In this document: piece after piece, positions 1 to 5,656 of the stretch
How the letters are laid out: each line of letters opens with the position of its first letter
Position numbering within the stretch: position 1 is the stretch's first letter
Source: an uncultured Rhodobacter sp.
GTDB lineage: Bacteria; Pseudomonadota; Alphaproteobacteria; Rhodobacterales; Rhodobacteraceae
Direction: 5' to 3'
Assembly: GCA_937901435.1 (NCBI GenBank)
Contig: CALGTJ010000514.1
Coordinates: 1 to 13,291 of the forward strand
Length of the DNA stretch: 13,291 nt
Notes under the pieces: generated by a model
What the model saw: the letters and a program-made list of their open reading frames with translations, nothing else
What the model was told of the DNA's origin: nothing
Database searches by the model: none
Made by a program: the position numbers and the translations under genes

Positions 1-243
1 ATCACTCTCATACCGCAGCCGCCAACCGACCGTGGTGAATAATCCGGGCTAAGGGGTAATGCCTCTGGGTAATTCGCGAACAGGCGACGCACAGCGGTAT
101 TGGGCGAGGTGCGCTTGAAAACGACCTCTGTCCGAAAGAAATCCTCGAAGGATTCGATATCAGCGATGTAATCCACAGTAAGTCCCAACACCCAACAGAC
201 CAAGTATAGCCAACGGGGAAGCGAGACGTTTTTTGAAATTCAT
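1..243 (-). CDS. Partial hypothetical single-TM protein, frame broken at a T6 tract
   Basis: I do not recognise this protein. On the minus strand a frame without stops runs from 239 off the left edge at 1. Its body reads as ordinary protein (for example DYIADIESFEDFFRTEVVF), preceded by a hydrophobic stretch (RWLYLVCWVLGLTV) that suits an N-terminal membrane anchor or signal. This frame has no ATG. The only nearby ATG, at 243-241, lies in another frame and reaches a stop after 27 codons. Removing one base from the T6 run at 229-234 (A6 on the coding strand) joins the ATG to the long frame, giving MNFKNVSLPRWLYLVCW followed by the body. So the gene is either frameshifted, or affected by a sequencing error, or started at a non-ATG codon such as TTG at 203-201. 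The C-terminus is outside the window. No clear Shine-Dalgarno is seen before the ATG. Confidence 0.35.
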
Positions 244-559
244 GCTGTTGTGGCGAGCAACAGTTTGTTTACACACGCCTAGGGTGTATTGCCGTCAAAG
301 TGGCTGGAACGACCTCAATACTACAACTTTAAATAGAAAGTAATAAAAATTAACAATTCCTTAAGGCGAACAGCTCGCCTTTGTCACGGCGTTCTGTGGC
401 CATAGTAGACATCGGCAAATTCCAGACACAGTCCAATCCTCTGAATAAGCTGTCATTGGCGTCGAATCCGCGACAAATCACCGGTGGAGTCAGTGCATGG
501 CAATGTGGTGAAATTAGGACCGACGTCATCGTCGAGCCTAAGCAAATCCCAAAGCGCGT
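244..559. other. Gene-poor intergenic stretch with two small hairpins
   Basis: There is no convincing coding region here. The stretch is more AT-rich than its surroundings around 320-362. It holds two short perfect inverted repeats: CTGTTG/CAACAG with a 7-base loop at 245-263, followed by TTTGTTT, and AAGGCGA/TCGCCTT with a 5-base loop at 363-381. Read on the minus strand, the second is followed by a T-rich run, so it could serve as a distant terminator for the hydrolase gene that stops at 560. Both assignments are weak. Confidence 0.4.
363..381 (-). terminator. Possible terminator hairpin downstream of the hydrolase gene
   Basis: This is a perfect 7-bp inverted repeat (AAGGCGA / TCGCCTT) around a 5-base loop. 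On the minus strand it is followed after several bases by an AT-rich tract containing TTTTTATT. It lies about 180 bases past the hydrolase stop codon. The stem is short and the T tract is not adjacent, so the call is tentative. Confidence 0.25.
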
Positions 560-1549
560 CTATTGCAGAGGCGCCAGCGAGGTGTTGCCAGAAATCAAAC
601 CGGACCGCCGCGCCACAAATCCGACAGAACAGCCGATAACCTCGTCAATCAACGCGGCAGAGCGCGTCGCCCCCAGCGCGTGATCTCCGGGCACCGTGAC
701 GACAGCGGTCGAGCCGCGCCGCGCGAGTTTCAGCTTTTCTGCGTTCTCGGTGCCATTGTCGGCAATGCCGTCCAGTCTGCCCGTGATAGCAAGCACAGGC
801 TGAGTGAAACCGGCCCCGGTCTTGATCGGATCAGAGGCCTCGATATCGGCAAAAAAGCTGGCCTTCAGACCCGTGCCCGGCACCATCGCCCCCAGATCCC
901 CCGCCTTGGCTAGCTTTAGTCCCGCCTCTAATCCCGCAGCACTAAAAAGCCGCGCATAGGTCTGGCGCGGATCAAGGACCGGATTCCACAAGATCACGCT
1001 GCGCAGTGGCATCCCTTCTGCCGCCGCGCGTAGGGCAACAAGCCCGCCCTGACTGAACCCCAGCAGATGCACCGGCACGTCATTCACACCGGGTTCGCTG
1101 ATCAAAGCTTCGAGGATCGTGCGTGTGTCCTCGGTCTGGCCACGAAACGTCGTATCCTGCCAAACCCCGTCGCTGTCACCCGATCCGATGAAATCAAACC
1201 GCACACTGGCGATGCCCTGCTGGGCAAAGGCGCGGGCCGCACGCAAAAACATCCCCTCGCCGCCACGCACCTGAATTTCGTCCCTTGTCCCGGTGTACCC
1301 ATGCAAAAAGACGACAAGTGCCTTTGGTGGCATCTCTCCGGGTAGTCCCAGCGTTGCGTTTAGTTTCAACCCATTACGCGAAACATTTAAATTACGCTGA
1401 ACAAAAGCGACTTGTTCTGCTGGGGCGGGGAGCGGCTGGCAGGAATAGGGTCCAACGCCAGCCACCAAGGCGGTTTCACTTTGACCGGGAACAGAAATGC
1501 AGGCTGAAAGAGCCAGTGTCAGCGGGGCACAAATCTTGAACGAGGACAT
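560..1549 (-). CDS. Alpha/beta hydrolase, predicted lipoprotein
   Basis: This is a serine hydrolase of the alpha/beta hydrolase fold, about 329 residues; the substrate is unknown (an ester or acyl compound is typical for the fold). A lipoprotein signal opens the protein: MSSFKICAPLTLALSACISV, with lipobox LSAC, so it is probably lipidated and faces the periplasm. The oxyanion-side motif HGYTGTRDE, the nucleophile elbow GFSQGG (Ser), the acid in TGRLDGIADN and the histidine in GDHALG appear in the expected order, so the catalytic triad looks complete. The frame stays open upstream to an ATG at 1765. I prefer the ATG at 1549-1547 because the lipobox then sits where it should and an AAAGG sequence lies a little upstream. 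The tail after the catalytic His runs about 35 residues with no obvious feature. The gene is divergent from the protease operon and shares its 232-base upstream gap; whether it belongs to that system is unknown. Confidence 0.85.
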   Translation of the reverse strand: MSSFKICAPLTLALSACISVPGQSETALVAGVGPYSCQPLPAPAEQVAFVQRNLNVSRNGLKLNATLGLPGEMPPKALVVFLHGYTGTRDEIQVRGGEGMFLRAARAFAQQGIASVRFDFIGSGDSDGVWQDTTFRGQTEDTRTILEALISEPGVNDVPVHLLGFSQGGLVALRAAAEGMPLRSVILWNPVLDPRQTYARLFSAAGLEAGLKLAKAGDLGAMVPGTGLKASFFADIEASDPIKTGAGFTQPVLAITGRLDGIADNGTENAEKLKLARRGSTAVVTVPGDHALGATRSAALIDEVIGCSVGFVARRSGLISGNTSLAPLQ

Positions 1550-1679
1550 CAACGGGCCGCCTTTCGCCTGTAGCGTAACAGTGATTTGCTGAGACGCTAA
1601 CCGATCTGCGGGCGCTGTGCCAGCAGATCCAAAACCAGCAAACCCAAAACCGATGGCCACAAACAATAGAATGTATCGG

Positions 1680-1708
1680 TTGGGAATCGCGTATCCTTGG
1701 TCTATGCT
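1680..1708 (+). promoter_or_regulatory. Candidate sigma70-type promoter of the protease-cytochrome-OmpA operon
   Basis: TTGGGA (1680-1685) and TATGCT (1703-1708) are separated by 17 bases. Each matches the -35 and -10 consensus at four of six positions. Transcription would start near 1715, leaving a leader of roughly 67 bases before the ATG at 1782. The site lies in the divergent gap between the hydrolase and the first protease. It was found by eye and alphaproteobacterial promoters are degenerate, so confidence is low. Confidence 0.3.
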
Positions 1709-1781
1709 GACCGCAGAGCGGGAATATTGCCGCTGCCACATGAATTGCCACGCTGTTTTTATCAACTCCGGGGGGAGGCAT

Positions 1782-3515
1782 ATGCGATACCTGATTTCAG
1801 GGCTTCTCTGTGCTGGCGCGCTGACTGCCTGTGCTGTGCGGCCCGGTCACGCACAAGACATCATCGGGTTTGATCGATCCAGTTTTGGCTCTGTCGTCTT
1901 GTCGCGCAATCAATCCGCCGGAAGCGGGATCGAATTCGAACTGGCGGTTGGCAGCTACAATAACGAATCCATCCGAAATTATTCCCAACTCAGCATCTTT
2001 GCCAAAATGGGCCTCTCGGTCGGGCGTCTGGACATTCTGACAGACGCCGGGGTTTTCCCCTGCACGGCCTTCATCGTGGATAACAAACATATCCTGACGA
2101 ACTATCACTGCGTCCCCGGAATCCTGAACAATGCACAGGCGAATGCCACCCGCATCGAGGGGGTAAAGTTTGTGGCGGGCTACACCCAGCAGGGCGTCAC
2201 AGAAGGCACCCGGACCTATACCGTCAGTTCGACGCCGGTCGAGGCCTTTGAGGATCTGGATTACAGCGTTCTTGAGGTCTTTGGGGACCCCAGCAAAGAC
2301 TACGGCACCCTGAAACTCGCCACGAATATCGCCGCTGATGGTGATCCCTACTGGGTCATCGGTCACCCGATGGGTGAGGCGCAGCGCATCAGCCGCGAGA
2401 AATGCCGCGCCAACGCCCCCGCGCTTGCCGACAATCGCCTGCTGCATACCTGTGACACCTTGCCGGGCAACTCGGGATCTCCGGTGATTGATGCGTCTTT
2501 ACAGAGGGTTGTGGGGCTTCATCACGCGGGCTCTAAAAAGGACAGCGTGAATTTTGCGATCCCGATGAACCTGATCGTCGCACGTTCGAAATTCCTCAAG
2601 GCGGCGCTGGATGACACTGCGCAACCAACGCCCAAGCCGCCGGTGATTGATCCTGTGATTGATCCGGTGACCAATCCTGTGACCGACCCTGTGACGGTGC
2701 CGAAACCCGATCTGATGGCGGTCTGTAACAGCCTTTACGCCGAAGCCAAGAACCTCGATGCCTGTTTTGCCTACCGCGCGTATGTGGATCAGTGCAAGAC
2801 GCACCCGTTCCGCGCCTTTGGGCAGGGCTATCTGGATAACAAGTGCAAGATTGCCGTGGTTTTGCCGGACCCGCCGACGCCAACGCCGCCCAAACCGGAC
2901 CCAAAACCGAAACCGCCGGTCGTGGCCAGCTATGTGCCTGAAATGGTGCGGTTGGAATCATGGGTCGATGTCGGAAAATCACCCATTACCGTCGGCCAGT
3001 TCCGGGCCTTTGTTCGCGCGACAGGCCATCGCACTGCGAACAGTTGTCGGGCCCATTTCAATAATTGGAACGAGGCTTCGGGGGTCGTTTGGGATCGTCC
3101 CGGCTATTCCGCATCGGACTCTCACCCTGTCACCTGCGTCTCTTTTGCCGATGCGATTGCCTACACAAATTGGCTGTCGCGCGACACGGGCCAGCGATAC
3201 GAGGTCATGCCCTCGAACATCTGGACCAAGATTGCTCTGCAGGCGAATGCCTATTCTGATGCGGTCTGTTCCAACTGCAGCCAACGTGCCTCTGTCCCGC
3301 AACGGGTTGGCTCTGCCGGAGGGGCACTGCTGGGTATTCAGGACGCGCTGGGCAATGTCTGGCAATGGATGGGCGATTGCAGCGGCAGCAAATGCGACAT
3401 GCGGGGCGGCGCCTGGGATACAGCCTCTGGCGATTTGATCAGTCGCAAGTTCAACCGAGACAGGTTCAGCTTTCGCACCAATGCCCTCGGATTTCGTGTT
3501 GTCCGCTATCCATAG
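1782..3515 (+). CDS. Secreted trypsin-like serine protease with C-terminal FGE-sulfatase (SUMF1)-like domain
   Basis: The product is 577 residues and is exported. The signal region (1-25) contains LTAC, a possible lipobox at Cys17; otherwise cleavage after HAQ at 25 is likely. Residues about 26-277 form an S1-type (trypsin-like) protease: His109 in LTNYHCV, Asp160 in EDLDYSVLEV and Ser231 in LPGNSGSPV make a complete triad. A Pro-rich linker (282-310) leads to a four-cysteine module (Cys315, 328, 338, 355). A second linker (360-383) is followed by an FGE-sulfatase/SUMF1-like domain (384-577) with the family signatures HPVTCVSFADAIAYTNWL, LGNVWQW, RGGAW and ALGFRVVR. The stretch after RGGAW, where true formylglycine-generating enzymes carry two catalytic cysteines, has none, so a binding rather than enzymatic role is inferred. 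An upstream in-frame ATG at 1617 is rejected: the ATG at 1782 follows GGGGGAGG closely and opens a signal peptide. It is the first gene of the operon and a tandem paralogue of the next one. The substrate is unknown. Confidence 0.88.
   Translation: MRYLISGLLCAGALTACAVRPGHAQDIIGFDRSSFGSVVLSRNQSAGSGIEFELAVGSYNNESIRNYSQLSIFAKMGLSVGRLDILTDAGVFPCTAFIVDNKHILTNYHCVPGILNNAQANATRIEGVKFVAGYTQQGVTEGTRTYTVSSTPVEAFEDLDYSVLEVFGDPSKDYGTLKLATNIAADGDPYWVIGHPMGEAQRISREKCRANAPALADNRLLHTCDTLPGNSGSPVIDASLQRVVGLHHAGSKKDSVNFAIPMNLIVARSKFLKAALDDTAQPTPKPPVIDPVIDPVTNPVTDPVTVPKPDLMAVCNSLYAEAKNLDACFAYRAYVDQCKTHPFRAFGQGYLDNKCKIAVVLPDPPTPTPPKPDPKPKPPVVASYVPEMVRLESWVDVGKSPITVGQFRAFVRATGHRTANSCRAHFNNWNEASGVVWDRPGYSASDSHPVTCVSFADAIAYTNWLSRDTGQRYEVMPSNIWTKIALQANAYSDAVCSNCSQRASVPQRVGSAGGALLGIQDALGNVWQWMGDCSGSKCDMRGGAWDTASGDLISRKFNRDRFSFRTNALGFRVVRYP
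2646..2693 (+). repeat. Four 12-bp tandem repeats coding a Pro linker
   Basis: Four consecutive 12-base units of the form ATTGATCCTGTG (with substitutions) encode IDPV-IDPV-TNPV-TDPV in the linker between the protease and the cysteine module. They are part of the coding sequence and probably arose by slippage or local duplication. The paralogous gene has a Pro-rich linker at this place without this repeat. Confidence 0.8.
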
Positions 3516-3621
3516 GTTATGAAACATTTTTTTGATCGGAAAGGTTTCAATTGACGGAATGTCGCCGCAGGTGGTGGATCATTTCGGCATGACGAAAACG
3601 GTAAAACCAAAAGGACTTTGT

Positions 3622-5613
3622 GTGAAACGTATTTGTATCCTTGCGATCTTGGGTTTTCTGTTGGGTCCGCTGGCCGCGGTGTCGCAAGAGTTTGTCGGTT
3701 TTGACCGATCCAGCTTTGGGTCGGTGGTTCTGTCCAAGAACCAATCGGCCATTGGCAGCGACATTGACCTTGAAATGGCTGTGGGCAGTTACAACAATGA
3801 ATCCATCCGCAATTATTCGACTGCCAGCATTTTTGCCAAGATTGGTCTGTCTGTCGGTCGCCTCGATATCCTGACCGACGTGGGGGTCTTTCCCTGCACA
3901 GCGTTTATTGTCGACAGAAAATACGTTCTGACCAATTATCACTGTGTGCCGGGCATTCTTGATAACGAGCAAGCCAAGGCGACGCGGATCGAGGCGGTGC
4001 AATTTGTTGCCGGATACACCCAGCAGGGCGTCACAGAGGGCACGCGGACGTATTCTGTCAGCCCCACCCCGGTCGAAGCATACGAAGACCTCGATTATGC
4101 CCTTCTCGAAGTGTTCGGCAATCCAAGCCAGGACTACGGAATGCTTAGGCTGGCCGCGAATATCGCCGCCGATGGTGATCCGTTCTGGGTCATCGGTCAC
4201 CCGATGGGCGAGGCGCAGCGGATCAGCCGCGAGAAATGCCGTGCCAATGCGCCGGCTTTGGCCAACGGTCAGTTGTTGCACACCTGTGACACCTTGCCGG
4301 GGAACTCTGGCTCTCCGGTGATTGATGCGTCTTTACAGATGGTTGTGGGGCTGCACCACGCGGGATCCAAAAAAGACAGTGTGAATTTTGCGATCCCGAT
4401 GAAGTCGATCATCGAGCGGTCCAAATTCCTGATGGCGGCAATGGATACGGGGATCGGCGGGCCTGTGACGGCGCCACCTGCTACCACGCCGCCGGTGAAC
4501 CCGCCCGATTCGACGCCGGATCCGATTCCGGGAAAACCAGAAGTCGCGGATATCTGTGACACTCTCTATTCAGAGGCAAAGACCTACAACGCCTGCTATG
4601 CCTACGAGGCCTATGCGCAGCAGTGCCAGTCGCACGCTTTTGTGGGCTTTGCCAAAGGCTATATTGCCAGCAATTGCGGCACTCCCGGTCTTGTCCAGCC
4701 GCCTTTGGTGGATAACACGCCAAAGCCGTTGCTGCGTCCGTGGTGTGGCAGCAGCCGCTTGAACCCAACGGAAACCGCGATTTGCGAGGACACCTATCTG
4801 GCGGGGCTGGACGAGGATATGTCCTCTGTCTATGCGCAGTATTCGGCAAATTATGGCGATGGGGGGCAATCTGTCTGGCTGCGCACGCAGCGAGACACCT
4901 GCGGCGGCAATGTGACCTGTATTGCCAATGCGATGACCCAACGGATCGCCTATTTGCGCCAACCGGTCCAGCCGCCCGTCGTGGTGACGCCACCGACACC
5001 GCCCGCACCGCCGCGCGAAACGGCCGGAAATTACCGCCTGTCCCGCACGCAATGCTATGCCACGGTGGCCTCTCGGGCGACAGTCGAAGAGGTGCGCCAA
5101 TTCATTGTCAGCAGGCTGCCGACCTTTAACAACGTACGCGTGTTCCGGTCGACCAGCGGGTATTACGGGATCACGGTCGGTACGCTGAGCAAGGCCTCGG
5201 CGGATGGCCAGATCCAGCAATGGAAAAACGCAGGCCGCGTGCCGAACGATTCCTATTGTCACGATGGCAGCCGCTTTATCGCAGAGCTTGCATGGCGTGA
5301 AGGCGCCACCAACGCACCACCTACACGTCCGGTCGCGCCGCAGTGTAACGGAACCGTGATTAACCTCGACCCGATCACGCGATATAACCCCTCTACCGGA
5401 TTAGGGTTCCTGGCTGTTCGCGATCAACCAAGCGCGCGGCTGGGGAAAAAAGTTACAGAGGTTTATCTTGGAGATCGGGTGCGTGTTTTGGCCCAAAGCA
5501 ATGGCTGGGCGCAGATCGAGTGCGTCTCGGGCGCGTGCCAATCGCCTTACTATGGAAGAGCCGGGACGATCGGTTGGTCGAACCAAAGATATTTGAATAT
5601 AAGATGCAACTAG
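3622..5613 (+). CDS. Secreted trypsin-like serine protease with LprI-like, SPOR-like and SH3-like C-terminal domains
   Basis: The product is 663 residues from a GTG start. That start (3622-3624) follows AAGGA at a 6-base spacing and opens directly on a signal peptide (KRICILAILGFLLGPLAAVS). In-frame ATGs at 3589 and 3532 are alternatives with weaker ribosome sites. Residues 23-275 are an S1-type protease with His107, Asp158 and Ser229 (GNSGSP), very similar to the upstream paralogue. The four-cysteine module follows with identical spacing (Cys312, 325, 335, 352). The tail then differs. Residues 373-447 resemble the LprI/DUF1311 family (TETAICEDTYLAGLDEDM, then WLRTQRDTC and a C-terminal RIAYL). 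Residues 470-560 look like a SPOR-type peptidoglycan-binding domain (CYATVASRATVEEVRQF; YYGITVGTLSKASAD). Residues 575-663 look like a bacterial SH3 domain (LAVRDQPSARLG; GDRVRVLAQSNGWAQIE). The LprI call is good; SPOR and SH3 are by pattern only. It is the second gene of the operon. Confidence 0.87.
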   Translation: MKRICILAILGFLLGPLAAVSQEFVGFDRSSFGSVVLSKNQSAIGSDIDLEMAVGSYNNESIRNYSTASIFAKIGLSVGRLDILTDVGVFPCTAFIVDRKYVLTNYHCVPGILDNEQAKATRIEAVQFVAGYTQQGVTEGTRTYSVSPTPVEAYEDLDYALLEVFGNPSQDYGMLRLAANIAADGDPFWVIGHPMGEAQRISREKCRANAPALANGQLLHTCDTLPGNSGSPVIDASLQMVVGLHHAGSKKDSVNFAIPMKSIIERSKFLMAAMDTGIGGPVTAPPATTPPVNPPDSTPDPIPGKPEVADICDTLYSEAKTYNACYAYEAYAQQCQSHAFVGFAKGYIASNCGTPGLVQPPLVDNTPKPLLRPWCGSSRLNPTETAICEDTYLAGLDEDMSSVYAQYSANYGDGGQSVWLRTQRDTCGGNVTCIANAMTQRIAYLRQPVQPPVVVTPPTPPAPPRETAGNYRLSRTQCYATVASRATVEEVRQFIVSRLPTFNNVRVFRSTSGYYGITVGTLSKASADGQIQQWKNAGRVPNDSYCHDGSRFIAELAWREGATNAPPTRPVAPQCNGTVINLDPITRYNPSTGLGFLAVRDQPSARLGKKVTEVYLGDRVRVLAQSNGWAQIECVSGACQSPYYGRAGTIGWSNQRYLNIRCN

Positions 5614-5642
5614 GATGCGGCCCATGCAGCCGTTGACGTGCT

Positions 5643-5648
5643 AGGAGG
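5643..5648 (+). promoter_or_regulatory. Strong ribosome binding site of the cytochrome gene
   Basis: AGGAGG lies 8 bases before the ATG at 5657, a near-ideal Shine-Dalgarno match and spacing. It fixes the start of the cytochrome gene and is the strongest ribosome site in the operon apart from that of the first gene, which suggests efficient translation of this member. Confidence 0.8.
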
Positions 5649-5656
5649 AATAATTA

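Noticed and set aside
381..683. Open plus-strand frame of 100 codons in the left intergenic region
   Set aside because: It starts at TTG without a ribosome site, overlaps the 3' end of the well-supported hydrolase gene by more than 120 bases, and its product has no recognisable pattern.
1617..1781. Upstream in-frame extension of the first protease
   Set aside because: The extension has no ribosome site and would bury the signal peptide. GGGGGAGG just before the ATG at 1782 decides the start.
2931..3515. Diversity-generating retroelement with the FGE-fold domain as variable protein
   Set aside because: FGE-fold domains are typical targets, but I see no reverse transcriptase, accessory gene or template-like repeat of the 3' end in the window.
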